From: Croceivirga sp.
GTDB taxonomy: Bacteria; Bacteroidota; Bacteroidia; Flavobacteriales; Flavobacteriaceae
DNA length: 64,000 nucleotides
Reading direction: 5' to 3'
NCBI GenBank assembly: GCA_028284285.1
Contig: JANQSA010000009.1
Coordinates: 58,323-122,322, forward strand
Shown: piece by piece, positions 32,511 through 41,339 of the stretch
How the letters are laid out: the number at the start of each line of letters is the position of its first letter
Position numbering within the stretch: the stretch's first letter is position 1
Translations under genes and position numbers: made by a program
The notes under the pieces: generated by a model
Databases searched by the model: none
Told to the model about the DNA's origin: nothing
Seen by the model: only the letters and a program-made list of their open reading frames with translations

Positions 32511-32538
32511 AAAACCCTGACGCAATAGTCAGGGTTTT
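32511..32538. terminator. bidirectional intrinsic terminator
   Basis: 10-bp stem AAAACCCTGA / TCAGGGTTTT with an 8-nt loop and A/T tracts, between the 55-aa gene (plus) and the ankyrin gene (minus). Confidence 0.75.
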
Positions 32539-32560
32539 TTGATAGACGAATAAACTCCGT

Positions 32561-32956
32561 TTACTTTTTCTTACTAGCATTAATCACTTCAAGAACTTCT
32601 TTTGCATTGGATAGTTCGGCGTATTTCTTCACGGTATACCCCTTATCACATCGCTTCTTAAGATTTGCTCCGTTTGCAATTAGCAATTTTAAAATCTCGG
32701 GCTTATTGTATCGTGCAGCATAGTGTGCAGGAGTTTTGCCCAAAGACTTTTGGTTCACGTCCTCTCCAAGTGAAATCATTTTTTTTACAGTCTCAAGATC
32801 TCCCTGAATGATAGCCTTGCAAAACGTATTAATTTCAAAGGCTACCATTACTTTGGTTTCCCGATGCATTTCGGGTTGGGCCACACTCGCGCTGGCCAGA
32901 ACACCTGTAAACAATAGAGCACAGGTCATGCCTACAGACAGAATCGCTTTTTTCAT
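32561..32956 (-). CDS. exported ankyrin-repeat protein
   Basis: Protein of 131 residues from MKKAILSVG (signal peptide ending ASASVAQ). Two to three ankyrin repeats follow: FCKAIIQGDLETVKKMISLG, then KTPAHYAARYNKPEILKLLI, NGANLKKRCDKGYTVKKYAE. It probably mediates a protein contact in the periplasm; the partner is unknown. The frame opens 20 codons earlier but that extension is not signal-like. It is alone on the minus strand between two plus-strand genes. Confidence 0.85.
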   Translation of the reverse strand: MKKAILSVGMTCALLFTGVLASASVAQPEMHRETKVMVAFEINTFCKAIIQGDLETVKKMISLGEDVNQKSLGKTPAHYAARYNKPEILKLLIANGANLKKRCDKGYTVKKYAELSNAKEVLEVINASKKK

Positions 32957-33141
32957 GATGATTAAATTTTTGATTATAGATTTAATTGATATACAAATAG
33001 ACTTTAGAAATATCAAAATGTTACGGGATTAACAGACATATAACTAAACTTTAACAGTTATGCATTTTTCAGTACAGATTTTTAATAAATCCGTAATCCT
33101 AAAAAAGCAGTAAAACACTGGTACTTCATAAGATTTCCTCA

Positions 33142-33149
33142 TATTTTTG
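33142..33149 (+). promoter_or_regulatory. -7 promoter element (TATTTTTG) for gpmI
   Basis: Perfect TANNTTTG match ending 17 nt before the gpmI ATG. Confidence 0.4.
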
Positions 33150-33166
33150 ACGCTTAACTGAGTGCA

Positions 33167-34669
33167 ATGAACAAAAAGGTAATTTTAATGATATTGGATG
33201 GTTGGGGGATATCTCCTAACCCCAAGGTTTCTGCTATTGAACACGCCCATACACCATTCATGGATTCGCTCTATGGTAACTACCCCAACGGTATTTTGTT
33301 GACGGATAGCATGAATGTGGGTTTGCCGGAGGGACAAATGGGAAACAGTGAAGTAGGACATATGAACCTTGGCGCCGGAAGAATTGTCTACCAGGATCTG
33401 GCTAAAATAAACAAAGCCGTACAGGAGAATACCCTAAAAGCGGAAAAGGTAGTGGGGGAAGCCTTCACCTATGCCCGAAACCACAACAAAAAAGTACATT
33501 TTCTTGGACTGGTAAGCGATGGAGGGGTCCACAGCCATGTAGACCACCTAAAAGCGCTGATAACTGCTTTTGAGCTATCTGATGCGACTACCGCCTATGT
33601 TCATGCCTTTACGGATGGCAGGGATGTAGATCCGAAAAGCGGAAAAAGGGTTTTAACGGAATTGGCAGCATTCTGTGAAGGAAAAAAGACAAAATTGGCC
33701 ACGGTCATTGGAAGGTACTATGCTATGGATCGGGACAAACGTTGGGAACGTGTTAAAAAGTCCTATGATTTGGTAGTACATGGCAAGGGTACGGTCCGTG
33801 AGGGCGTCGCCGGTGCTATGGATGCCAGCTACGATAGTGGGGTCACCGACGAATTTCTGGAACCTGTAGTACTGCATGAGAACGCTAAAATTACCAAAGG
33901 TGATGTAGTGGTCTTTTTCAATTTCAGGACAGACAGAGGACGGGAGCTCACAATGGCGCTGAGTCAACAGGACTTTCCGGATCAGGATATGAAAAAAATG
34001 CCCTTGCATTACGTGACAATGACTAATTATGACGATACTTTTAAAAACGTTCACGTGATCTATGACAAGGAAAAGATCAAGGATACCCTGGGGGAGGTAC
34101 TGGCCAAAGCGGGTAAAAAACAAATTCGCATAGCGGAAACCGAAAAATACCCGCACGTTACCTTCTTTTTTAATGGCGGCCGGGAAGAACCCTTTACCAA
34201 CGAACAGCGTATCCTGTGCCCTTCTCCTAAAGTGGCTACCTATGATCTAAAACCGGAAATGAGCGCTTATGAAATAAGAGATGCCATTGTTCCCGAGCTA
34301 AAAAAGGGAGAAGTGGATTTTGTGTGTTTGAATTTTGCCAATCCGGATATGGTAGGGCACACCGGAGTTATGGAAGCTGCCGTTAAAGCCTGTGAAACTG
34401 TGGATGAGTGTGCCCGGGATGTGGTAAGTGCAGGTCTTGAAAATGGTTACACTACGATCATAATTGCAGATCACGGGAATTGTGATACTATGATCAACCC
34501 GGATGGCAGCCCCAATACCGCACATACTACCAATCCCGTACCGCTTATCCTAATAGATAAGGACATCAAGGAAATTAAGGATGGGGTACTTGGTGATATA
34601 GCGCCCACAATTTTGAAGCTTATGGGGCTGGATCAACCGGAAGTTATGACACAAAAACCGTTGATTTAG
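33167..34669 (+). CDS. gpmI: 2,3-bisphosphoglycerate-independent phosphoglycerate mutase
   Basis: Glycolytic enzyme interconverting 3- and 2-phosphoglycerate, 500 residues, the usual length. The metal-binding Asp11 lies in LDGWG; the phosphorylated serine is Ser61 in MGNSEVGHMNLGAGR; further metal ligands lie in DGRDVDPKS, NFANPDMVGHTG and ADHGNCD. Manganese-dependent alkaline-phosphatase-fold enzyme of the cytoplasm. The map gene follows 32 nt after the stop, with its own promoter-like element. Confidence 0.97.
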   Translation: MNKKVILMILDGWGISPNPKVSAIEHAHTPFMDSLYGNYPNGILLTDSMNVGLPEGQMGNSEVGHMNLGAGRIVYQDLAKINKAVQENTLKAEKVVGEAFTYARNHNKKVHFLGLVSDGGVHSHVDHLKALITAFELSDATTAYVHAFTDGRDVDPKSGKRVLTELAAFCEGKKTKLATVIGRYYAMDRDKRWERVKKSYDLVVHGKGTVREGVAGAMDASYDSGVTDEFLEPVVLHENAKITKGDVVVFFNFRTDRGRELTMALSQQDFPDQDMKKMPLHYVTMTNYDDTFKNVHVIYDKEKIKDTLGEVLAKAGKKQIRIAETEKYPHVTFFFNGGREEPFTNEQRILCPSPKVATYDLKPEMSAYEIRDAIVPELKKGEVDFVCLNFANPDMVGHTGVMEAAVKACETVDECARDVVSAGLENGYTTIIIADHGNCDTMINPDGSPNTAHTTNPVPLILIDKDIKEIKDGVLGDIAPTILKLMGLDQPEVMTQKPLI

Positions 34670-34688
34670 CAGCTTCTCTGCGGTTGTT

Positions 34689-34696
34689 TATCTTTG
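34689..34696 (+). promoter_or_regulatory. -7 promoter element (TATCTTTG) abutting map
   Basis: Perfect TANNTTTG match ending 5 nt before the ATG at 34702; the nearest upstream TTG is 25 nt away, a little beyond the accepted spacing. Confidence 0.4.
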
Positions 34697-34701
34697 CGCC
34701 T

Positions 34702-35517
34702 ATGATTCTCATTAAGACTGCAGAAGAAATAGAACTAATGCGTGAAAGCGCATTGGTAGTTTCCAGGACCCTGGGTATGCTGGCGTCCGAAATTAAGCCA
34801 GGGGCCCATCCGCTAAAGTTGGACAAAATGGCCGAGGAATTTATAAGGGAACAAGGGGCAGAACCCGGCTTTTTAGGGATGTATGATTTTCCGAACACGC
34901 TAAATTGGAGCCCCAACGCACAGGTGGTACATGGTATTCCCGGTAATGAATTGCTTAAAGAGGGGGATATCATATCTGTGGATTGCGGTGCGGTTAAGAA
35001 TGGTTTCTATGGAGATCATGCCTATACCTTTGAGGTAGGGGAGGTAGCGGCAGAAACCCAAAAATTGTTACAGGTAACCAAAGCATCGTTGTATTTGGGC
35101 ATTCGGGAATTCAAACTGGGCAATCGGGTGGGAGATGTAGCCTATGCCATTCAGTCCCATTGCGAAAAACATGGTTACGGGGTGGTCCGGGAATTAGTAG
35201 GACATGGTTTGGGCCGGGATTTACATGAGGATCCGCAAATGCCCAACTACGGGAAACGGGGGCGTGGCAAAAAATTTGTCGATGGTATGGCGGTCGCCAT
35301 TGAACCTATGATCAATATGGGCTCCCGAAGGATAAAACAATTGAAGGATGGATGGACCATTCTAACTGCAGATGGGCAACCCAGTGCCCATTTTGAACAC
35401 AATGTAGCCCTTGTCAATGGCAAACCGGAGCTGCTTTCCACTTTTCAATACATTTATGAAGCTCTAGGGATACAATCAAACGAGGAAGAAGAATTTAAAA
35501 GACACGAATTTCACTAA
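34702..35517 (+). CDS. map: type I methionine aminopeptidase
   Basis: Removes the N-terminal Met from new proteins; 271 residues from MILIKTAEEIELMR. The five metal ligands of the family lie in VDCGAVKNGFYGDHAYTF (two Asp), GHGLGRDLHEDP (His), IEPMINMG (Glu) and HFEHNVAL (Glu); the substrate His is in VVHGIPGN. A TTG start at 34684 would place the codon before a promoter element, so ATG is preferred. The last codons (KRHEFH) and the stop are formed by a short sequence that recurs inverted downstream (35557-35642), so the extreme C-terminus was probably remodelled by a repeat. Confidence 0.95.
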   Translation: MILIKTAEEIELMRESALVVSRTLGMLASEIKPGAHPLKLDKMAEEFIREQGAEPGFLGMYDFPNTLNWSPNAQVVHGIPGNELLKEGDIISVDCGAVKNGFYGDHAYTFEVGEVAAETQKLLQVTKASLYLGIREFKLGNRVGDVAYAIQSHCEKHGYGVVRELVGHGLGRDLHEDPQMPNYGKRGRGKKFVDGMAVAIEPMINMGSRRIKQLKDGWTILTADGQPSAHFEHNVALVNGKPELLSTFQYIYEALGIQSNEEEEFKRHEFH

Positions 35518-35556
35518 TAGTTGAAATTTTGGTGAAGACAGCCTTGCCTGTAGAAG

Positions 35557-35642
35557 GATAATTCTCTAGCCATTAAAATTCGTGCCATTCGTGTCAAACA
35601 AGATTATTCTTTAGCTATTCAAATCCGCGCCATTCGTGTCAA
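35557..35642 (+). repeat. 45-bp tandem repeat with CATTCGTGTCAA core
   Basis: Copies begin at 35557 and 35602 and match over 41 nt with about seven differences; both end GCCATTCGTGTCAA. The 9-mer GACACGAAT in the last codons of map (35501-35509) is the inverse of ATTCGTGTC here. The second copy carries the GTG start of the next gene. Confidence 0.75.
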
Positions 35643-36403
35643 CCATTTTTAAATATATTCTCAATTTAATCCCCAGACCCTGGTTGATCACCCTCAGCTA
35701 TTGGGCCCGGCCCTTTATTGCTTTTTTCCTGAAAGGGAACACCTATACCGACCCTATAGATGGTAAAAGTTTTCGTAAGTTCCTCCCTTACGGCTACGAA
35801 AACCCCAGGGAAAATGTCCTTTCCCCTTCTACCCTTTCATTGGAACGCCACCGCTTACTGTGGTTGTTTTTACAGCAAGAGACCCATCTCTTCACCCACA
35901 ATCTCAAAGTCCTTCATTTTGCCCCTGAACAGGCATTTTACAAGCGTTTTAGAAGCTTACCAAACCTCAAGTACGTAACTACGGACCTTAACTCGCCCTT
36001 AGCGGATGTCAAAGCGGACATCTGCAATCTCCCTTTTGAAGAAGGGGAATTTGATGTCATCCTTTGTAACCATGTATTGGAACATATTCCGGATGACACA
36101 CAGGCCATGAAAGAATTGTTCCGTGTTATGAAATCCGGCGGTTGGGGAATTTTTCAAGTCCCACAGGACCTCAGGCGAGAAAAGACCTTTGAAGACCATA
36201 CCATAACCGATAAAAAAGAGCGAGCACAAATCTTCGGACAATACGATCATGTCCGAATTTATGGAATGGACTACTTCGAACGTCTGCGGAACATAGGATT
36301 TACCGTGGATGCTGTGGACTACACCTCCCGGTTTAGCACCAAAGAAATTGAACGATACCGACTCGCAAAAGGAGAGCGCATTCCTTTGGTATCAAAAGTT
36401 TAA
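35636..36403 (+). CDS. class I SAM-dependent methyltransferase
   Basis: Methyltransferase of 255 residues. The SAM site is unusual but recognisable: VLHFAPEQAFYKRF, then YVTTDLNSPLADVKADICNL and FDVILCNHVLEHIPDD (Methyltransf_11 pattern, with HVLEH). N-terminal hydrophobic residues (IPRPWLITLSYWARPF) suggest membrane contact. Start is a GTG at 35636 that lies inside the second 45-bp repeat; no ATG is available before residue 130. Substrate unknown. The 3' end overlaps the converging apbE by 4 nt. Confidence 0.82.
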   Translation: MSTIFKYILNLIPRPWLITLSYWARPFIAFFLKGNTYTDPIDGKSFRKFLPYGYENPRENVLSPSTLSLERHRLLWLFLQQETHLFTHNLKVLHFAPEQAFYKRFRSLPNLKYVTTDLNSPLADVKADICNLPFEEGEFDVILCNHVLEHIPDDTQAMKELFRVMKSGGWGIFQVPQDLRREKTFEDHTITDKKERAQIFGQYDHVRIYGMDYFERLRNIGFTVDAVDYTSRFSTKEIERYRLAKGERIPLVSKV

Positions 36404-37401
36404 GGGGCAATTGACGTGGTAAAGCCGGGGGTCATAAATTCCCGGGTTACTCCAGTTTCGTCCAGGTAAATAATGTAGGCTTCCAATACCTCTATTTTCG
36501 ATAAAACGGCTTTGGAATCTTCCAGATCCATGGCCATAAATGCGGTGGCATAGGCATCTGCGGTGGCACAATCCTTTGCGATTACGCTGGTTGCCAATAC
36601 TTTTGAATTTTGAGTATACCCGGTTTTAGGATTGATGGTATGTACATATTTCTCCCCAGTATCGGGGTCCACCCTGAATTTCCTGTAGTTCCCGGAGGAG
36701 GCCAAGGCTCCATCTTTTAAGGTTATGATTTGTTTGAGCTGTCTCCCGTTTTCTACCTGGGGATCATCAATCCCAACGGTCCAGGGTTTTTTGGAAATCA
36801 GGTTTTCTCCTTTGGCCAACACCTCGCCGCCCACTTCAACCAGATAATTCTCCATATTCTTCCCCTCCAGAAGTTTGCCCAAACGGTCTATGGCATAGCC
36901 TTTAGCAATAGCGTTAAAATCAAAAAAAATCTCGGGCCTGCGCTTTACAATTTTCCCTCCGGCGGTTAAACGCACTTTGTCAAAGCCAACATATTGCAAA
37001 AGACTATCTATTTTTGTGCTGTCCAGGGTAATTTGTTTCCCGGGACCAAAACCCCAGGCATTGACCAAAACACCAACAGTGGGATCAAAATAGCCATTAG
37101 ACGCTTCATACACCACTTTGGATAATGAAAACACTTCCCGGAACATATCATCCACCACAATGGTACTATCACCACTGTTGATTTTAGAAATATCAGAATC
37201 CGGAATATAGGTAGACATGGATTGATTCACCACACGGAATACAGAGTCAATCTCCTGCTGTACATCCATTTCCCGATCACTCAAATAGATGATAGAATAG
37301 GTTGTGCCCAATGCATTGCCTACATTTTGATTCCTAACCCATTCGGGCTGTTGAGCGCATCCCGATACCAGTATAAAAAGTAGAACCACATATTTTTTCA
37401 T
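36400..37401 (-). CDS. apbE: FAD:protein FMN transferase (lipoprotein)
   Basis: Attaches FMN covalently to Thr residues of NqrB and NqrC. 333 residues; lipoprotein signal ending LVSGC (Cys15). Family motifs are STYIPDSDISKINSGDS, the Gly-rich VEVGGEVLAKG, HTINPKTGYTQNS and the metal-binding ATADAYATAFMAMD. It acts on the periplasmic face. It lies downstream of nqrFEDCBA, separated by a small conserved gene and a terminator, a standard arrangement. Confidence 0.94.
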   Translation of the reverse strand: MKKYVVLLFILVSGCAQQPEWVRNQNVGNALGTTYSIIYLSDREMDVQQEIDSVFRVVNQSMSTYIPDSDISKINSGDSTIVVDDMFREVFSLSKVVYEASNGYFDPTVGVLVNAWGFGPGKQITLDSTKIDSLLQYVGFDKVRLTAGGKIVKRRPEIFFDFNAIAKGYAIDRLGKLLEGKNMENYLVEVGGEVLAKGENLISKKPWTVGIDDPQVENGRQLKQIITLKDGALASSGNYRKFRVDPDTGEKYVHTINPKTGYTQNSKVLATSVIAKDCATADAYATAFMAMDLEDSKAVLSKIEVLEAYIIYLDETGVTREFMTPGFTTSIAP

Positions 37402-37421
37402 ACTCCCCTCTTTTCTTATGA

Positions 37422-37784
37422 TTATCCATACACTAACAGCCCCTCGTACTCCACGATATAGGGTTTATTTAAGAGTAGGGGCTGGCTCCTGTCTTTTGCA
37501 TTGGATAGCCCCACACCTGCATAATAGGTCAACGCTTCAAATTTTTCAGCGTGGTTTTTCACTTTTTCCATAAGTCTCTTATCAAAGTCCCTGGGGTCCT
37601 CGGGGTATAAGACATAACGCACTACGATAAAGTGAAGTATCTTATCTTTCAGGCAGACAAACTGGGGATCTTTCTTAGGTTTGCTATTTACCGCCATAAA
37701 CTCAAAGCCATCCGCTTCCAGTTGTTTTCCTACCAGATTCATGGCCAAATTGTGTATTTCCTGTGGGGTTAATTCCCTGGACAT
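37422..37784 (-). CDS. conserved small protein encoded between nqrF and apbE
   Basis: Protein of 120 residues, cytoplasmic (no signal). It begins MSRELTPQEIHNLAMNLVG, and contains FVCLKDKILHFIVVRYVLYP and GVGLSNAKDRSQPLLLNKPY. The family is linked to nqr operons in Bacteroidota and is sometimes labelled as an NqrF-related protein, though it shares no domain with NqrF. Function unknown. The frame opens at 37808, but that would start inside the terminator stem at 37798-37819, so 37784 is preferred. Confidence 0.8.
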   Translation of the reverse strand: MSRELTPQEIHNLAMNLVGKQLEADGFEFMAVNSKPKKDPQFVCLKDKILHFIVVRYVLYPEDPRDFDKRLMEKVKNHAEKFEALTYYAGVGLSNAKDRSQPLLLNKPYIVEYEGLLVYG

Positions 37785-37797
37785 AACGATTAAAAAA

Positions 37798-37819
37798 ACC
37801 GATGCCATATAGCATCGGT
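37798..37819 (-). terminator. intrinsic terminator of the nqr operon
   Basis: 8-bp stem ACCGATGC / GCATCGGT with a 6-nt loop, followed on the minus strand by seven T. It lies 52 nt past the nqrF stop and separates the operon from the small gene and apbE. Confidence 0.8.
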
Positions 37820-37871
37820 CAGGTTATATTTCTACCCCAAAAAACATAGGGAAGTTGCTGTACTAAAAGTG

Positions 37872-39182
37872 TTATCCGCCAAAGTCATCAAAACGAATGT
37901 TCTCGTCAGGGATACCGAAGTCCTCTCCCATCTTCTGAACCGCCTTGTTCATCAACGGTGGCCCGCAGAAATACAGTTCAATATCTTCAGGGGCATCATG
38001 GTCATTCAAATAATTATCAATCACACAATTGTGGATAAACCCGACAAAACCATCGCCTTCCTCATCATTGATATCTTTCTTGATCTTCCAGTTATCTTCC
38101 TCCAAAGGCTCCGAAAGCGCCATATAGAATTTAAAATTGGGGAAATCCCGCTCCAATTGTTTGAAATGATCTATATAGAACAACTCCCTCTTGGAACGTC
38201 CTCCATACCAATAGGTCACTTTCCGATTTGTTTTTAGCGTTTTAAACAGATGGTACAAATGCGACCGCATGGGCGCCATTCCTGCCCCACCCCCTACATA
38301 TAACATTTCTGCTTCGGATTCATTGATAAAGAACTCTCCAAACGGACCGGAGATGGTTACTTCATCCCCGGGTTTCAACCCAAAAATATAGGAAGATGCC
38401 ACTCCGGGATTTACATCCATCCAACCGTTCTTGGAACGATCCCAGGGTGGAGTAGCAATACGAACATTCAGCATGATCTCTCTACCTTCGGCCGGATAAG
38501 ACGCCATGGAATAGGCGCGTTCTACGACTTCCGTATTTTTCATGACCAACGGCCAAAGATTGAATTTATCCCATTCCGTTTTGAACTTGTCCGGGGTTTC
38601 ATGTTCTTCCGGATGAGCGGTGATGTCCATATCCTCATATTTCACCTCACAAGGCGGGATTTCAATTTGAATATACCCCCCTGCCTTGTAGTTCATCATC
38701 TCGGGGATCTCCACCACAAATTCTTTGATAAAAGAGGCTACATTATAGTTCCGAACCACTTTAGCCTGCCATTTCTTAATACCAAACACCTCTTCGGGTA
38801 TGGTTATCTCCATATCCTGCTTCACCTTTACCTGGCAAGCCAGGCGAGCCCCCTCATTCAATTCTCTTTTGGAAAAGTGGGGTGTCTCTGTAGGTAAGGC
38901 TTCTCCTCCTCCTGAAAGCACATGGCATTCACATTGAATACAGGTTCCCCCTCCCCCGCAAGCCGACGGGAGAAACACTTTTTGATTACCCAAAGTGGCT
39001 AGCAAAGAGCTACCCGAGGCAACTTCTATCTCTTTTTCACCATTGATCGTAATGGTTACCGGACCGGAAGGCGATAATTTTTCTTTGGTAAATAAAAGCA
39101 ATGTCACCAAAAGAAGAATCAACACCAAAAATGCGACAACGGTAATTAGTATGGTACCGCCTATAGAGGTAGCTAATATCAT
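37872..39182 (-). CDS. nqrF: Na+-translocating NADH:quinone reductase subunit F
   Basis: NADH-oxidising subunit, 436 residues. One N-terminal membrane helix (about 8-30) is followed by a 2Fe-2S ferredoxin domain with cysteines in [16 protein letters not shown] and ACQV, an FAD domain with RAYSMAS, and an NADH domain with [13 protein letters not shown] ending RFDDFGG. It passes electrons from NADH via FAD and the iron-sulfur centre to NqrC. Last gene of the nqrABCDEF operon; the start is 1 nt from the nqrE stop. Confidence 0.97.
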   Translation of the reverse strand: MILATSIGGTILITVVAFLVLILLLVTLLLFTKEKLSPSGPVTITINGEKEIEVASGSSLLATLGNQKVFLPSACGGGGTCIQCECHVLSGGGEALPTETPHFSKRELNEGARLACQVKVKQDMEITIPEEVFGIKKWQAKVVRNYNVASFIKEFVVEIPEMMNYKAGGYIQIEIPPCEVKYEDMDITAHPEEHETPDKFKTEWDKFNLWPLVMKNTEVVERAYSMASYPAEGREIMLNVRIATPPWDRSKNGWMDVNPGVASSYIFGLKPGDEVTISGPFGEFFINESEAEMLYVGGGAGMAPMRSHLYHLFKTLKTNRKVTYWYGGRSKRELFYIDHFKQLERDFPNFKFYMALSEPLEEDNWKIKKDINDEEGDGFVGFIHNCVIDNYLNDHDAPEDIELYFCGPPLMNKAVQKMGEDFGIPDENIRFDDFGG

Positions 39183-39183
39183 T

Positions 39184-39924
39184 TTATTCGTTTATTACGT
39201 CGTTATAAGAGACCGCTTTTTCGTCCTCCTCAATCTCCTTTTTAATTTCTTTTTCTTCTATTGCTTTCTCCGCTGTGGTTGGAACCGTCCCTTCTGGGGG
39301 TTCATTATCCCCGGTTAACATTCCACCAAAGCTTTGGAATCCAATCCCCATTAAACCCGTTATGATAAAGGTAATTCCCAGTCCACGGAGCGGAGCTGGA
39401 ACATTGGAATAGCGTATTTTCTCCCGAATGGCCGCTATAGCCAAAATAGCGAGAAACCATCCTATACCTGAACTGATACCATAGTTCAAAGCCAATGCAA
39501 AACTAGGAATCTCCCGGGCCTGCATAAAGAGAGATCCTCCCAGGATAGCACAGTTTACTGCGATCAGTGGCAGGAAAATCCCCAAAGAGTTATAAAGCGC
39601 GGGTGAAAATTTCTCCACCACAATCTCCACCAATTGCACCATGGTAGCAATAGTGGCGATAAACAGAATGAACGAAAGAAAACTCAAATTGTAATCGGCA
39701 TATTCCGGGCCTAACCATGCTAACGCACCATCCTGAAGTAAATATTGGTCCAACAACCAATTAAGTGGTACGGTAACCCCTAAAACAAAAATAACAGCAG
39801 CGCCCAAACCTACTGCGGTACTCACTTTTTTAGATACCGCCAGATAGGAACACATTCCCAAAAACACGGCAAATACCATGTTATCTATAAAAATGGACTT
39901 AAAAAATAATTCTACATGTTCCAT
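39184..39924 (-). CDS. nqrE: Na+-translocating NADH:quinone reductase subunit E
   Basis: Membrane subunit of 246 residues, six helices, start [17 protein letters not shown] conserved Cys pair occurs in the helices ([11 protein letters not shown] and [11 protein letters not shown]), ligands of the intramembrane iron site in NqrD/E. It is longer than the roughly 200 residues usual for NqrE: after [10 protein letters not shown] there is a charged tail of about 40 residues, rich in Glu and Lys. Part of the sodium-pumping membrane core with NqrB and NqrD. Confidence 0.96.
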   Translation of the reverse strand: MEHVELFFKSIFIDNMVFAVFLGMCSYLAVSKKVSTAVGLGAAVIFVLGVTVPLNWLLDQYLLQDGALAWLGPEYADYNLSFLSFILFIATIATMVQLVEIVVEKFSPALYNSLGIFLPLIAVNCAILGGSLFMQAREIPSFALALNYGISSGIGWFLAILAIAAIREKIRYSNVPAPLRGLGITFIITGLMGIGFQSFGGMLTGDNEPPEGTVPTTAEKAIEEKEIKKEIEEDEKAVSYNDVINE

Positions 39925-39935
39925 GATGCGCGTTT

Positions 39936-40583
39936 TTAAGCTTCTTCAATTAATGCCCTGTTTCTCGAGCGTTGTACCCAAATAATTACACCCACGACTA
40001 TCAATGCAGCGGGAGGAATGATCATAAAACCATTATTTTCATACCCAATGGAATACAAACCTGTCTTGGCAATAGGATCTCCTAACACCGGGATACCGAA
40101 CAAGGTTCCCGAACCCAAGAGCTCCCGAAAAAAGCCAACCATAATAAGGATCACCCCATAACCCAAGGCATTCCCTATGCCGTCCAGGAAAGAGCGCCAA
40201 ATACCATTTCCCAGCGCAAAAGCCTCAAAACGGCCCATAATAATACAGTTGGTAATGATCAAGCCCACAAATACCGATAAGGTCTTGCTCAAATCATAAG
40301 CGTAGGCCTTTAGTACCTGATCCACGACAATTACCAACGCAGCGATCACTACCAGCTGAACAATGATCCTGATTTTTGAGGGCATGATGTTCCGCATAAG
40401 TGAGATCACCACATTTCCTATACCCATCACAAAAATTACAGAAATTGCCATCACTACAGAGGCTTTTAATTCTGCGGTAATCGCCAATGCCGAACAGATT
40501 CCCAATACCTGAATTGTTATCGGATTATTATCCGCAAGGGGGTCTAATATTAAATTCGCATCTTTTTTGGAAAGTAACGCCAT
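39936..40583 (-). CDS. nqrD: Na+-translocating NADH:quinone reductase subunit D
   Basis: Membrane subunit of 215 residues, six helices, homologous and antiparallel to NqrE. The conserved ILGICSALAIT and ITNCIIMGRFEAFA each carry one Cys of the intramembrane iron site. Encoded 11 nt from nqrE and 4 nt from nqrC; unremarkable in length. Confidence 0.96.
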   Translation of the reverse strand: MALLSKKDANLILDPLADNNPITIQVLGICSALAITAELKASVVMAISVIFVMGIGNVVISLMRNIMPSKIRIIVQLVVIAALVIVVDQVLKAYAYDLSKTLSVFVGLIITNCIIMGRFEAFALGNGIWRSFLDGIGNALGYGVILIMVGFFRELLGSGTLFGIPVLGDPIAKTGLYSIGYENNGFMIIPPAALIVVGVIIWVQRSRNRALIEEA

Positions 40584-40587
40584 TGCT

Positions 40588-41337
40588 TTAGTTATTTCGT
40601 ATTGTTTCTAAGTAGGGTCTATAGACTTTCAAGGTTTCCTTGATCATTGCTGAGACTCCGTTTCCGGTAATTGTAGCTCCTGCAAGAGCATCCACCTCAT
40701 TATCTGCTTTATCTTGATTTAAAGGATCATTGTTTGTCTTGGATATGGTAATTCCCGCATAGCTGCCTGCATCCAGTAATGATTCTCCCGTAAAATCATC
40801 CATAAAGAACCGCATCTTAATATTGGCTCCCAAACCGGCAGTTTCGGCCTTGTGATCAAAATACACTCCCTGGACCACCATCTCCTTGTCTACAGCCATA
40901 AAGCCCCAAATAGCATCCCAAAGGCCTTTACCATACATAGGTAATACATATACCTCTTCCCCCTCTTTTTCACCGATAAAAACAGGTAGACGGGCATCAC
41001 CTCCTTTTTTTAGCGCATCAAGCTGCTTTTTCATATCGATAAGGTAGGCCTGATCGTCTTCCTCTAATTCCCCATTGACCAAAACATATTGTTTTTTGAT
41101 ACGTTCTGTGAACATCCCCTCAACAACGTCAGTGGGAATAAAATTCACCCCGCTTTCAGGGGTATTTTCATTGACACCCATAGCATAGAGAATATTTTGT
41201 TGCTTTTCGAATCGCTCGTTCTCATCAATCCTGGCTCGTAGCGCGGAAGCCAAAAAAGCTAATACAGACCCTACCACTGCAACCATAATCACAGCAAAAA
41301 CAACAGTGTACGTATTTTTCTCAGTATTCAGTGCCAT
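40588..41337 (-). CDS. nqrC: Na+-translocating NADH:quinone reductase subunit C
   Basis: Subunit of 249 residues with one N-terminal helix and a periplasmic FMN-binding domain. The flavinylation motif DALAGATIT places the FMN on Thr222, the target of ApbE. The Ala in place of the first Ser of SGAT is a mild variation. It relays electrons from NqrF to NqrB. Separated by 4 nt from nqrD and 2 nt from nqrB. Confidence 0.96.
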   Translation of the reverse strand: MALNTEKNTYTVVFAVIMVAVVGSVLAFLASALRARIDENERFEKQQNILYAMGVNENTPESGVNFIPTDVVEGMFTERIKKQYVLVNGELEEDDQAYLIDMKKQLDALKKGGDARLPVFIGEKEGEEVYVLPMYGKGLWDAIWGFMAVDKEMVVQGVYFDHKAETAGLGANIKMRFFMDDFTGESLLDAGSYAGITISKTNNDPLNQDKADNEVDALAGATITGNGVSAMIKETLKVYRPYLETIRNN

Positions 41338-41339
41338 AA

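Noticed and set aside
33653..34156. 167-codon minus-strand frame in gpmI
   Set aside because: Fully antisense to a strongly recognised gene; Cys/His-rich composition is typical of a reverse frame.
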